Shown here: positions 38,290-46,588 of the stretch, piece after piece | Numbering within the stretch: position 1 is the stretch's first letter | Layout: every line of letters begins with the position of its first letter | DNA from: a virus | Strand: one strand, 5' to 3' | DNA: 64,000 nucleotides | Virus record (IMG/VR): IMGVR_UViG_3300020060_000010 | Span: 1-64,000 of that record | Program-made: the position numbers and the translations under genes | Notes under the pieces: model-generated | The model's input: the letters and a program-made list of their open reading frames with translations, nothing else | What the model was told of the DNA's origin: nothing | Databases searched by the model: none

Positions 38290-38525
38290 CAGAACGGCCT
38301 CTTGACGTACTTCTGCTCAAACCACCAGATCAGGTTAGCTAATCCGACCAAGAGCCCGAGCAGGATACCAAGACCAACAGTGATGATTGCACCGGATGCC
38401 GGACCATACCACAGTGGCTGGCCATCATTGTAAGCAGCAAGAGTAAAAACTGCAGTAGTGGAGATGAATACGAAGATAGTTCCTAGGATGCCGAGACCAA
38501 TATTGAACGCCCTGCGGCTAATCAT
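38289..38525 (-). CDS. membrane protein, two TM helices, 78 aa
   Basis: TM at about 10-32 and 48-68. The start overlaps the previous stop by 4 nt. Confidence 0.6.
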   Translation of the reverse strand: MISRRAFNIGLGILGTIFVFISTTAVFTLAAYNDGQPLWYGPASGAIITVGLGILLGLLVGLANLIWWFEQKYVKRPF

Positions 38526-38731
38526 TCGTTGTCCCAAGAGACAGTAACGTTGGCGTCGCGGACCAGAGTATGGATGGCCTCGTAGATCTCTTCGCGTTCG
38601 TCGTCGTCAATCTCATATTCGTCAAATAGATCATTCAACTCATAGTTCTCACAGATAGATAGAAACTCAAAATCCTCAAGCTGTGTCTTGATAAAATCTC
38701 GTGCGAAATCACGCTTAGTTGCGTCATCCAT
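38522..38731 (-). CDS. acidic helical protein, 69 aa
   Basis: Dense Asp/Glu (ELNDLFDEYEIDDDEREEI). Unknown; a DNA mimic is conceivable but unsupported. Confidence 0.55.
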   Translation of the reverse strand: MDDATKRDFARDFIKTQLEDFEFLSICENYELNDLFDEYEIDDDEREEIYEAIHTLVRDANVTVSWDNE

Positions 38732-39149
38732 TGTTGTTCTCCTTCGTTAGTTCTACTGACTTGCCGGAATTAAGGTCACGTTCTAGCTCGCGGCTCAACA
38801 TGGTGCTGGTGTACTCATAATCCAGATAGTTAGCAGCCTGTGCAGCGCTAGCGGAGACCAGAGGATCATGGTTCGCCGTGATACGCGAGTAGCTCCGAGC
38901 AAGGTCCGCCTCTTCCTTGAGTGTGAGAGTCTTTGATAGCCCGCGTGCAGGGGTTAGACGATTGTAGATGCGCTCTCCGTAGAACATTAGCAGCAACGCC
39001 CACAGTAGTGTGCTGCCGATGTCTCCAGTGCCGATCCAAACTGCCAGGTTTACACCGAACACGACATTAGAAATAGCAATGAGAATCAGAAGGAACAATC
39101 CTCCAATGTCTCGTACTGCTTCCTTGATCCATTCCCAGTTCTCTCTCAT
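38724..39149 (-). CDS. membrane protein, 141 aa
   Basis: Two TM helices (GLFLLILIAISNVVFGVNL; STLLWALLLMFYG) and a long cytoplasmic helical tail. Unknown. Confidence 0.6.
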   Translation of the reverse strand: MRENWEWIKEAVRDIGGLFLLILIAISNVVFGVNLAVWIGTGDIGSTLLWALLLMFYGERIYNRLTPARGLSKTLTLKEEADLARSYSRITANHDPLVSASAAQAANYLDYEYTSTMLSRELERDLNSGKSVELTKENNNG

Positions 39150-39328
39150 CGTGGCTCCTTCAAGTCTCGTAGTTCCATCGTGTTAGCTTGCTGGTTGAGC
39201 CAGACATATACGTCGCGCTCACTCAGTGTCTTCTCTGTCTTGGTGCTGTCCAGCGTCTCTGCCAGATCACGCAGTAGCTTCCGCATCGACTCGTGTGCTT
39301 GGTGAATCTCCATGTACTTGTAAGTCAC
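39146..39328 (-). CDS. small helical protein, 60 aa, GTG start
   Basis: GTG at 39328 is preceded by SD GGAGGAGAGAA and lies downstream of the promoter at 39360; an ATG at 39403 would precede it. Confidence 0.55.
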   Translation of the reverse strand: MTYKYMEIHQAHESMRKLLRDLAETLDSTKTEKTLSERDVYVWLNQQANTMELRDLKEPR

Positions 39329-39359
39329 TTCTCTCCTCCTGTAGTGGTTTCTCTTCTTT

Positions 39360-39388
39360 ACAGTATCAGCGCAGAAAGAGCCTGTCAA
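39360..39388 (-). promoter_or_regulatory. sigma70-type promoter
   Basis: TTGACA, 17-nt spacer, TACTGT. Confidence 0.65.
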
Positions 39389-39624
39389 TGGTTTCTGCTC
39401 CACCAGTGATGTTTCTTCGCCGCGACCCGAGTGTTTCTCTCATCCCAGTGAAGAGGAGTCCTACCTCTGTACTCGGAGATGGCTCCGCAAGCGCATCTGA
39501 AGTACTGGTGGAGACCAGAGAATCCTTGAGTCTGGACCACGCAAACGTGGACGGTAGGAGGTACTGTGGCCTCGAACCAGGGAACGCCGTTCAAGTGTTG
39601 AATCTGTGAATCTCCATCAAGCAT
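39385..39624 (-). CDS. hypothetical protein, 79 aa
   Basis: CxC motif (RCACGAI) and a His-rich C-terminus. SD GAGAGAGGAC. Own promoter upstream. Confidence 0.6.
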   Translation of the reverse strand: MLDGDSQIQHLNGVPWFEATVPPTVHVCVVQTQGFSGLHQYFRCACGAISEYRGRTPLHWDERNTRVAAKKHHWWSRNH

Positions 39625-39657
39625 TCTGTTCTTGTCCTCTCTCGTGGTTGTAGTCCC

Positions 39658-39686
39658 AACCTACACCTAGAGAAGAAGCCTGTCAA
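39658..39686 (-). promoter_or_regulatory. sigma70-type promoter
   Basis: TTGACA, 17-nt spacer, TAGGTT. Confidence 0.65.
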
Positions 39687-39695
39687 GACGCAGAA

Positions 39696-39736
39696 AGACC
39701 CTGACGCTTTCTCACATGGAGCGCTTATCAGGGTCT
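39696..39736 (-). terminator. probable intrinsic terminator
   Basis: AGACCCTGA / TCAGGGTCT with an inner AGCGCT stem, followed by TTTCTG. It contains the stop of the 51-aa gene. Confidence 0.6.
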
Positions 39737-39883
39737 AACGCGGTGCCCGAAGGCTGTTACCATGTACAGGTATTGTGTGTTTCTCTTGGTTTCCTGGTAC
39801 TTGATCCTGTACTGCAACCCTCTCAAAATGCCATCGGTCTTGAGAGTTATTAAAGTCGATCCTAGCGCTTGGTCAGACTCCAT
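39728..39883 (-). CDS. small protein, 51 aa
   Basis: A protein-like frame beginning MESDQALGSTLITLKTDG and ending AFGHRVRP. No clear SD. A monocistronic unit between a consensus promoter (39963) and the hairpin at 39696. Unknown. Confidence 0.5.
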   Translation of the reverse strand: MESDQALGSTLITLKTDGILRGLQYRIKYQETKRNTQYLYMVTAFGHRVRP

Positions 39884-39962
39884 GGCTACTAGAAAGGTCT
39901 GATACTTCCTAGTCTCACATCTACCCTGCTTTACGTCACAGGTCGGGGATCAACTACTACTA

Positions 39963-39991
39963 ACTATACTGTTTTCTCTGGCTCCCGTCAA
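39963..39991 (-). promoter_or_regulatory. sigma70-type promoter
   Basis: TTGACG, 17-nt spacer, TATAGT; drives the 51-aa gene. Confidence 0.65.
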
Positions 39992-40015
39992 GGGGTTTCA
40001 GAACTTTTTTTCAGC

Positions 40016-40061
40016 AAAATGCCCCACCGTGGTTGGCTTCTGAGGGCGAACAGGTGGGGCA
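40016..40061 (-). terminator. intrinsic terminator
   Basis: TGCCCCACC / GGTGGGGCA stem followed by TTTTG on the minus strand. Confidence 0.75.
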
Positions 40062-40245
40062 CTGCTACAGGTACTCCTGCGAGAGGATTGCATTCAAGTC
40101 ATGATGGTCGCGAGGGACTTTCACCCCATCTTCTGCCGTGTGGGCAGACGTTTTGTGTTACAACCATGATTAAACTACGCGGCTAGACTTGACTACTTGT
40201 TGACAGCTAGCAAAGCACGTTCTAGAAAACTTCGCTGCAAGTACT
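40062..40245 (-). ncRNA. candidate structured small RNA or leader
   Basis: Between a promoter-like TTGTGC-N17-TATATT (about 40244-40272) and the terminator at 40016. Contains CTGCC-CACAC-GGCAG, GGG-GTGAAAG-CCC and GCGA/TCGC helices. Short frames (22 and 31 codons) lack SDs. Confidence 0.4.
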
Positions 40246-40330
40246 AATATACTACTTCTTCAACTTCTGCACAAGAAAATCGAGGAACTTAATTAAGTTC
40301 TTTAGTGCGGCCGAGACGTAGTAGCGCCAG

Positions 40331-40519
40331 CTATAGCGTGCCATCTGTTCCGGCTCTGCTGAGAATCCATGCAACGACGATCGCAACCGCTCCGATGATG
40401 AGAAGAGTTACTGCTGAAGCGATAGATCCCCAGACACCCAGGATGGCCAGCACAAGTACCACTGCGCCGACTACGAGAAAAAGTACGCCGATACTACTTA
40501 CTACACGTGTTAGAGACAT
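40331..40519 (-). CDS. membrane protein, two TM helices, 62 aa
   Basis: MSLTRVV start after SD TGGAGGTCAA. Nearly all hydrophobic with a short Gly turn; holin-like in shape but without lysis genes nearby. Confidence 0.55.
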   Translation of the reverse strand: MSLTRVVSSIGVLFLVVGAVVLVLAILGVWGSIASAVTLLIIGAVAIVVAWILSRAGTDGTL

Positions 40520-40562
40520 TTGACCTCCAGTGATCAACTACACCTTATCATACGGAGGCCGA

Positions 40563-40958
40563 TCAGTCAAACGTCGCTTGTGGATCATTGTAGTTCGGTC
40601 TGAACCTAAACTCGATGCCCTTCATGTCTTGTACTCGATACTTGTAGGTGACAGTCGTTGTCTTACCTTTGGCGAGACGGATGGAGTTAGGACTCTCGAC
40701 CAGGACCGCGTTTCCCTTGCTGGTAGACAGACCGGTCAACGGGCGTATCTCTACTTTCATACCTGCTCTGTTAGTGATCGTAACGCGGATTGAGACCTTC
40801 TTGGCCTCTTTGTCCAGGATCGGCTTAGCTGCCTTGATTTTGTAGTCTCCAAGTGTAACTGAATCACCAAAATCGAGGTGTTTCACCTTGGCAGTCTTCT
40901 CTGGCTCGCAAGCAGAGAGAAGCAACAGAAGAACTGCTACTACTGCCAGGATCTTCAT
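40563..40958 (-). CDS. lipoprotein with beta domain, 131 aa
   Basis: Signal peptide with lipobox LSAC (14-17). The mature part resembles DUF4352/immunoglobulin-like secreted proteins (KVSIRVTITNRAGMKVE). TAATG coupling. Surface-anchored; role unknown. Confidence 0.7.
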   Translation of the reverse strand: MKILAVVAVLLLLLSACEPEKTAKVKHLDFGDSVTLGDYKIKAAKPILDKEAKKVSIRVTITNRAGMKVEIRPLTGLSTSKGNAVLVESPNSIRLAKGKTTTVTYKYRVQDMKGIEFRFRPNYNDPQATFD

Positions 40959-41182
40959 TACACGGCCTCGATGTCCTCTGCGTTCCACAGCATTGTCTTT
41001 GGCTTCTTCGGGTTAAAAGTGTCTTTCTGTCCATCCATAGCAACAATGTAGACCTCTGCTGCTATTCCTGCGTACCGGATAACTCCAGTCTTGCCGAGTT
41101 GAGAGTCGGTTGCTACGTGCTGGATAATTCTAACTCGCGTCCCTGCCGGGAGGAGTGAATCGGTCTTCGATTTCAAGCTCAT
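40958..41182 (-). CDS. SH3/KOW-like protein, 74 aa
   Basis: LPAGTRVRIIQHVATDSQLGKTG barrel start. Coupled to the lipoprotein gene. Confidence 0.55.
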   Translation of the reverse strand: MSLKSKTDSLLPAGTRVRIIQHVATDSQLGKTGVIRYAGIAAEVYIVAMDGQKDTFNPKKPKTMLWNAEDIEAV

Positions 41183-41312
41183 GATAATCTGCGCCTACCT
41201 TCCAATTGTCGCGATACCAGAATGCTGCCTCGCTTGCGGCAGGCCAGAACTTGTAGACTCCTTGGACTTCATCTCCCCAGTCGTCACTGGTGATTACGAC
41301 GTAGACATTCAT
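41130..41312 (-). CDS. hypothetical protein, 60 aa, paralogue of the next
   Basis: Ends with FTPPG, as does the 41312-41500 protein; both have a similar Trp/Tyr-rich body. Overlaps the following gene by 53 nt. Confidence 0.5.
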   Translation of the reverse strand: MNVYVVITSDDWGDEVQGVYKFWPAASEAAFWYRDNWKVGADYHELEIEDRFTPPGRDAS

Positions 41313-41500
41313 CAGTCATCCCACCCAGGAGGAGTAAATGTGCTAGGGATGCGCTCCATGTACACATAGATAGCCTCGCCGTACTCGCCAACATCGATCC
41401 AATAGTCACGACACTCGTTAGCGGCCTCCAGGTTGTCAAACATACCCAAGTCTACGGCCAGAATCGTTTCGTTCGACTGCACGGTCCAAATCAGCATCAA
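41312..41500 (-). CDS. hypothetical protein, 62 aa
   Basis: Similar layout to the 41130-41312 protein (strand, helix EAANECRDYW, FTPPG end), suggesting tandem duplication. Confidence 0.55.
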   Translation of the reverse strand: MMLIWTVQSNETILAVDLGMFDNLEAANECRDYWIDVGEYGEAIYVYMERIPSTFTPPGWDD

Positions 41501-41703
41501 TTGCCTCTCTCTAGTAGTTCTACATTCCAGGCAGATACTACTCTCGTTCTGGCCTGGCTGTCAAGAGAGATTACGTGCAACTTCTGGTTGATTTCCAACT
41601 CTGACACCGCATCCCACTCGCTGTCGATGTGGTCAATGACCCAGCGAGGGACGAGACGGTTGTTCTTGAGAGCTACCACGTCGCCAATTTGATATTCACT
41701 CAC
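41497..41703 (-). CDS. SH3/KOW-like protein, 68 aa
   Basis: YQIGDVVALKNNRLVPRWVI barrel pattern; coupled. Confidence 0.5.
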   Translation of the reverse strand: MSEYQIGDVVALKNNRLVPRWVIDHIDSEWDAVSELEINQKLHVISLDSQARTRVVSAWNVELLERGN

Positions 41704-42034
41704 GAGGAAGCTCCACTTCTACTTCTACAATGGCGTAGTTTTGACTCCGGCTAGGATAGTGAATCTCTGCATCTTCCTTGTTCGTGAAAGTGTTGATATA
41801 CCGAGCATCAGCCTTACGTAGTACTACATAGATGTAGGCCCAAGTCTTCTTCTTCCAACCGATAGTGTCGCCAATCTTGACCTTCTGGCCGTGGACCACA
41901 TCGATCTTATCGAGGTCCCAGTATCCGTTACCACCTTCTGCGTTGAACACAGTAAAATGGTCAGGCTTAAGGAACTCCACGGCGCCGTTAATCACTGCCT
42001 TGATAGGGTAGTACTCACCAGTCCATTCAGTCAT
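41696..42034 (-). CDS. SH3/KOW-like protein, 112 aa
   Basis: A central VKIGDTIGWKKKTWAYIYVV barrel pattern. Unknown. Confidence 0.5.
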   Translation of the reverse strand: MTEWTGEYYPIKAVINGAVEFLKPDHFTVFNAEGGNGYWDLDKIDVVHGQKVKIGDTIGWKKKTWAYIYVVLRKADARYINTFTNKEDAEIHYPSRSQNYAIVEVEVELPRE

Positions 42035-42363
42035 CGGTTGTCCTTGACGTACTGAGCCAGAAGGAGAATGTACTCTCCTAGCGCATAGCGGCTTGGCGGC
42101 TCGTCGCTTTCAAGAGCGTTGCCGAGAGTGTCAATGATTTCATCAAGCTTATCCTCTGCCAACTCAAGCTCGTGCTCAGTGTAGAGGATGTTTAGTTCGC
42201 CACTGTCTGGATGATTGACCTTGACGCGGTAGTTCAGAGTGTTATATGGACGATGTTCTACTACTGTGCCGACTAGTCCGATAGTGGTGGTGTTATTAGG
42301 ATTAAATTCAGTCTGTCCATTGATATTAGTTACACGAACCTTGTCGCCTACTTTGAAGCTCAT
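42031..42363 (-). CDS. KOW-like protein, 110 aa
   Basis: MSFKVGDKVRVTNING start joined by ATGA to the upstream stop; helical C-terminus. Confidence 0.6.
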   Translation of the reverse strand: MSFKVGDKVRVTNINGQTEFNPNNTTTIGLVGTVVEHRPYNTLNYRVKVNHPDSGELNILYTEHELELAEDKLDEIIDTLGNALESDEPPSRYALGEYILLLAQYVKDNR

Positions 42364-42578
42364 AGGTATACATCCACCTCTCTGATTACACAACGGTCGT
42401 CACGGGTAAGCTGATGATACTCTGCTGTCCGCTCATTGTCGAATGATTCGGATAGAGCCCATCCTCCGCCGACACGTGGTACAAAAGTAAGCCATACCGT
42501 GACAGGCTCGCACCACTCGTCATCAGCGGAAGGATTATAATCTACAGCGTCGTCGTTCTCATCGTAGCCGTCAGTCAT
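42360..42578 (-). CDS. hypothetical protein, 72 aa
   Basis: Acidic; coupled. Unknown. Confidence 0.55.
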   Translation of the reverse strand: MTDGYDENDDAVDYNPSADDEWCEPVTVWLTFVPRVGGGWALSESFDNERTAEYHQLTRDDRCVIREVDVYL

Positions 42579-42760
42579 GCTCTCGCCTCTACGATTGCCG
42601 TGATGGTGGTCTGAGAGGGTTCACGCTGGTCTCCGTGGTCAACTGAGATGTCAATCTTAGCATCACCATCGGCAACCTCGTCCAGGAACTCCTGCAGATC
42701 TCCTGCCGTTAGTGCCGAACCAGTGACGGTCATCGTGTAGGTCTGAGTAATCTTAGTCAC
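42575..42760 (-). CDS. hypothetical protein, 61 aa
   Basis: ATGA-coupled; alpha/beta pattern. Unknown. Confidence 0.55.
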   Translation of the reverse strand: MTKITQTYTMTVTGSALTAGDLQEFLDEVADGDAKIDISVDHGDQREPSQTTITAIVEARA

Positions 42761-42932
42761 TCTTTGCTCCTCGCTCTAGTGTCTCAACACGCTCTTCTAG
42801 TTCCTGAAGGTACCCTACAAGGTAGTCGATGTCAATACCACAGTCACGATCTGGATCGGAATTCAGTGATCCAGTGTCGATCTGAGCCTTGATCTCGTCG
42901 CGGCGAGTGAAGGTGTACTTGTACTCAGGCAT
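42753..42932 (-). CDS. hypothetical protein, 59 aa
   Basis: MPEYKYT start after SD GGAGGACA; C-terminal coiled coil. Unknown. Confidence 0.55.
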   Translation of the reverse strand: MPEYKYTFTRRDEIKAQIDTGSLNSDPDRDCGIDIDYLVGYLQELEERVETLERGAKSD

Positions 42933-43740
42933 TGTCCTCCACTTCCTCCGCAAGACGCTTGACAAGCTGAGCAAGAGAGGCTAGGTCGTAGCCCTGGCTA
43001 CCAGCAGTGGTGTACCTCTTGCTGGTGTAGTCGTAGAACGCCTCTGCAAGCTCGGAGAGGGTCTTCTTCTCAACCTTGAACTTAGGTGCAGTAATCTCTA
43101 CCTTCTTGAGCCATTGGCCATTTAAATCAAGAGTCTGTGGAATACTGGTCTTGTCGAGCCGAACAGTGTAAATGTCCTTCTTGTCAGCGACAAGATGAAT
43201 AACAGTACCCGTATCTCCACGAGCAACACTGTAGTGCGAAAACGATACGGTAATCTTTACCTTGTCACCAACCTTGAACTTAGGCTCTGGTGCAGGAGTA
43301 GGTACATGCTCAAGCTCGTAGTGGTAGTACCAGAAGGTATTACCGTTGGGGTATTCTACGCGGATCTGGTTGTTAGCACCGTTCTCACTCAGACGAAAAC
43401 CAACAATTACACCGTTACTCCGGGAATCCTTGACGCGAACCTTATCACCAGTGCCGAAACCGTACACCTTAAGAACATCAGAAGCTTTGATAGTGTTGGA
43501 AGCTACGTTAGACTTCTCTGCCGCCTCTACAAGCCTCTTAACCGCGCTATGATGCTCAACAAAGGTCAAATCCTCGGCGTACTTATTGCAAACTCTGTGA
43601 GTGGCCTTGCTGTCATCCCAGTAAACAATACGATAAATGTCAGGTGACTTCTTGAAGCTGCCATAGATGTTGCCGGTAAGAGTAACGCCGTCGATAGATC
43701 TCTTAAATGAAACTAGGTCTCCTGGATAAAACTTGGTCAT
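42925..43740 (-). CDS. triple SH3/KOW-like repeat protein, 271 aa
   Basis: Three small barrels: YPGDLVSFKRSI (about 5), GTGDKVRVKDSR (about 97) and FKVGDKVKITVSF (about 154), plus a helical C-terminus. Such folds bind nucleic acid or proteins. SD AAGGAGACAGT; own promoter. Confidence 0.6.
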   Translation of the reverse strand: MTKFYPGDLVSFKRSIDGVTLTGNIYGSFKKSPDIYRIVYWDDSKATHRVCNKYAEDLTFVEHHSAVKRLVEAAEKSNVASNTIKASDVLKVYGFGTGDKVRVKDSRSNGVIVGFRLSENGANNQIRVEYPNGNTFWYYHYELEHVPTPAPEPKFKVGDKVKITVSFSHYSVARGDTGTVIHLVADKKDIYTVRLDKTSIPQTLDLNGQWLKKVEITAPKFKVEKKTLSELAEAFYDYTSKRYTTAGSQGYDLASLAQLVKRLAEEVEDNA

Positions 43741-43770
43741 ACTGTCTCCTTTGTTAGTGTCATGTGGTGT

Positions 43771-43799
43771 AGATTACTCTGTCTCGTCTGCCGTGTCAA
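43771..43799 (-). promoter_or_regulatory. sigma70-type promoter
   Basis: TTGACA, 17-nt spacer, TAATCT. Confidence 0.65.
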
Positions 43800-44037
43800 G
43801 CCAAAACTCAGACTTGATCCCCGAAAGTGTGTCATGCCAGGCAACGCACGTGTAGATGGTGTAACCTTCACTGTTCTTTACAGAAGCGCCGTTAGTGCCC
43901 AGGAGAGGTACATAGAGGTATTTAACCTCCTGCTTAAACGTGTACGTCGTGCTTGGAATCTCGCGGCCAGTAGCGAACACCTGGCCATCTTGAGGACCTC
44001 CCTGCCAGATGCAGGGTGTCAATCTTAGCGCGCCCAT
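43774..44037 (-). CDS. hypothetical protein, 87 aa
   Basis: MGALRLTP start after SD AAGGAGAGAC. Downstream end overlaps the next promoter. Confidence 0.6.
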   Translation of the reverse strand: MGALRLTPCIWQGGPQDGQVFATGREIPSTTYTFKQEVKYLYVPLLGTNGASVKNSEGYTIYTCVAWHDTLSGIKSEFWLDTADETE

Positions 44038-44066
44038 GTCTCTCCTTGTCTCGTAGTGTTGGTTCC

Positions 44067-44095
44067 AACGTATCACAAGCTTCTAGTGCCGTCAA
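44067..44095 (-). promoter_or_regulatory. sigma70-type promoter
   Basis: TTGACG, 17-nt spacer, TACGTT; overlaps the end of the 605-aa gene. Confidence 0.6.
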
Positions 44096-45909
44096 GGCAA
44101 TCCGCGAGTCATTTCAAAATTGTTTGCTGGCTCCGGCTTTACCTTGTCGAAGTGTGCAGAGAAGTACCACACAGAGTCACCAGTAGGAGTTGGTGTGAAC
44201 CAATTTCCTCCGCGCGAAAGTGCCTTGACCTCAAATGTCGTTCCGAGCATAACCTCGCGCTGTCGCTCTCCATGAGTATCACAACTACGTAGAGTTACTA
44301 CTCCTCGGTTGGCTTCTACTTTGTCTCCAATAGAGAATTTGGGTGCGGAGATTGCCTTTGGTGCCGCTTTGACAAGCTCCAAGCAAACTGTGTCATAAAA
44401 GTACTTGGTGCCCTTGACCCAATCCTTTCCAACCTCCGTCACCTTGATGTGATAACCAGGACCGACAACCATACTACTTGTTGCGTTTGGCTTACTGCGA
44501 GAGGGAATGGTCTGAGTAGGAGTAACCCAATCTCCGATCTTGAATTGTGGTGCCGGAGAAATAAGCGCTTCTGCAATTTTTTGATGATGGTCGTTTAGTG
44601 CTGAACTCAGAACAAAACGCGCTTGACTCTTGTCTCCGTCAAAGTGCTTCTTTGCTAACTTATAGTACTGCCTCTCAGTAAGTTCACCACTGATTACTGC
44701 TCTAATAAGACTACCAATGTTTGCGTCTTTGTATGTTTCTAGCACCGGTAGTTCAACAGAGACATACATCCGCGCGGGCTTACCAGTTACCTTGCACATA
44801 AGAATTGGTGCCGTTGTATCAGGATCACAATACCTACAGGTGCAAGAGTTACGGATGCAATTCTCTGCCGGAGTGATACCAAAGGTGGGGTTGCAGGCTA
44901 CACAAGAACAACTATCACTCGTCGCGTGCTGGTCTTTCGGAACATCGAGCCCAGGCAAAGAATAGGTACTGTATGCCGTTACATGGTCCATCTGCCTTTT
45001 GGCGAGTTCATAAGTATCATAGGTTGAACTCTGTCGAGTGCCGTCCTTGTATGTGATGCAAAGGTAGTGGATGCCGTATCGAGACAGAATATCTGCCTTC
45101 TCAACCTGAGACCGCGCATTGTCCGCCGAGATAATGCTGGTGCTTACTACGGTCTTATCCTTCTTTAGTCGCTTGACTTCATTCCGTGCCGTTTCAATAT
45201 TTAGAAGGTATATGGTTTCATTGGTGCCATCATTGTAATTGATTTTTAGACAAATTCGTCCGGCTCTGTAATCCTCGTCCTTGGCAGGTACAGAGAGAGC
45301 TTTGTACTGATCTGTAGTTCTGAACTCTTCCCAATGGTCCGCGCACATAGGCAGACCAAACTTCTGTGTCCTGTAACAATCATCGTTACTGCACTTGTTG
45401 TCCTTAATAGGAGTAACGGACATATCTTCTGGAAGGACAACACTACTTCCTGGCAAACTGGCATGCCATGCTTCCGAATATGTCTTGAAAGACTCGTTAG
45501 TGCCGTTCTTTTGAGTGACAACGTAATTGAGAGGTACATAGATAGAGCTACTACTACTGATCCGTTTCATAGGGTCTTTGTACTGGCATTCTGTACATAC
45601 GCACTTGTCAGGGTGCTCAGAGAGGGTCCATCCCAACTCGCGCTCTTGGGCATTAATGTAGAGCCAATCCACGCGGCTGTCAAAATCGTTTGGATCAAGT
45701 TCCCTCTGTTGCTCTACCTTGGGTGCCGACTCGATAGCTGTCTTGGGAAGCTGTTGAATGATTGACACGGCGATAGGAGTAATTGCCAGAGCAGCAGCGC
45801 CAAGGATAGCCAGGATGACACCGGGACCGAACGCGACGCCGACAGTGGTCAATACAACGATACTCAGAGCCATGACACAGAGCCAGAACATACTCTTTGC
45901 GCTGGTCAT
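44092..45909 (-). CDS. membrane-anchored multi-zinc-knuckle protein, 605 aa
   Basis: Two N-terminal TM helices (about 5-50). The long cytoplasmic part carries several C-x-C-x2-C knuckles (CVCTEC about 105; CSCVAC and CTCRYC about 335-360) and a CSNDDC...C segment. It has repeated N-G-T-N-E/DGT motifs and two C-terminal SH3-like barrels (FKIGDWVTP, FSIGDKVEANRG). The largest protein of the region and unlike anything I can name. Confidence 0.65.
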   Translation of the reverse strand: MTSAKSMFWLCVMALSIVVLTTVGVAFGPGVILAILGAAALAITPIAVSIIQQLPKTAIESAPKVEQQRELDPNDFDSRVDWLYINAQERELGWTLSEHPDKCVCTECQYKDPMKRISSSSSIYVPLNYVVTQKNGTNESFKTYSEAWHASLPGSSVVLPEDMSVTPIKDNKCSNDDCYRTQKFGLPMCADHWEEFRTTDQYKALSVPAKDEDYRAGRICLKINYNDGTNETIYLLNIETARNEVKRLKKDKTVVSTSIISADNARSQVEKADILSRYGIHYLCITYKDGTRQSSTYDTYELAKRQMDHVTAYSTYSLPGLDVPKDQHATSDSCSCVACNPTFGITPAENCIRNSCTCRYCDPDTTAPILMCKVTGKPARMYVSVELPVLETYKDANIGSLIRAVISGELTERQYYKLAKKHFDGDKSQARFVLSSALNDHHQKIAEALISPAPQFKIGDWVTPTQTIPSRSKPNATSSMVVGPGYHIKVTEVGKDWVKGTKYFYDTVCLELVKAAPKAISAPKFSIGDKVEANRGVVTLRSCDTHGERQREVMLGTTFEVKALSRGGNWFTPTPTGDSVWYFSAHFDKVKPEPANNFEMTRGLP

Positions 45910-46118
45910 CAGTCGTCCAAACTCAGTCGTTCTACCTTGTGCGCGCTTAGCCAGAATGCCTCTGAGCGGTCATCAGAATAGCTTGGACGGACATGTAGGA
46001 AGCTACCCATACTTGCATACACTGTGACCCAGGTTCCGCGCTTGTGCCCGGATCGTACACAGACAATCTCTCCTTTGTCAAAAGGACGCCGGTCAGACTC
46101 CTTAGTTGTGTTAGACAT
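45909..46118 (-). CDS. SH3/KOW-like protein, 69 aa
   Basis: FDKGEIVCVRSGHKRGTWVTVY barrel; one-base overlap with the 605-aa gene start. Confidence 0.5.
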   Translation of the reverse strand: MSNTTKESDRRPFDKGEIVCVRSGHKRGTWVTVYASMGSFLHVRPSYSDDRSEAFWLSAHKVERLSLDD

Positions 46119-46299
46119 CGATGCTCACACCTTCCCAATAGTTGTCGCCGTGTGCATAGTCAAAACTCGTTTCGTCCGCAAACTCAAAGTGCACCTTACG
46201 AACAGTATTGCAAATATAGATACCGTAATCTGTCTCAGTTACAATTTCAATTTCCGGGTCAAACTCGCCCAACTTCTCAATTAGCTCACGTACCTTCAT
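46111..46299 (-). CDS. hypothetical protein, 62 aa
   Basis: MKVRELIEKLGEFDPEIEI is a common small-phage-protein pattern. SD GGAG. Confidence 0.6.
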   Translation of the reverse strand: MKVRELIEKLGEFDPEIEIVTETDYGIYICNTVRKVHFEFADETSFDYAHGDNYWEGVSIDV

Positions 46300-46300
46300 T

Positions 46301-46480
46301 TCATGCTCCAATCAATGTCTTAGGCTCGATAACAAAGTCTGCCTTGCGATGATAGCTGTATTGAGCAACTTCGGAAGCGATGAATTCTTCTGCCGCCTCG
46401 GGTGTCGTGAATACTTCCTGTAGCTCTGTGGTCTCAATATCGGGACAATAGAGCACTACGTAGACTGTCTGGTTAGTCAT
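46301..46480 (-). CDS. hypothetical protein, 59 aa
   Basis: Start coupled by ATGA to the upstream 31-aa gene; its end contains the SD of the next gene. Confidence 0.55.
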   Translation of the reverse strand: MTNQTVYVVLYCPDIETTELQEVFTTPEAAEEFIASEVAQYSYHRKADFVIEPKTLIGA

Positions 46481-46572
46481 TCTTGTTCCTCCATTGCATA
46501 GATGAGTGATTCAAGCTGGTCTATATCTTTGCCGCGCAAAGCGGACATCATACGTGCATCTAACTCTGCCAT
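46477..46572 (-). CDS. very small protein, 31 aa
   Basis: Helical (MAELDARMMSALRGKDIDQL). Weak SD; ATGA-linked to the next gene. Confidence 0.4.
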   Translation of the reverse strand: MAELDARMMSALRGKDIDQLESLIYAMEEQE

Positions 46573-46588
46573 ACTCTTATGTTCTCTG

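Noticed and set aside
39728-39960. ncRNA suggested by several hairpins
   Set aside because: A protein-like 51-codon frame occupies it, so the hairpins are probably incidental.
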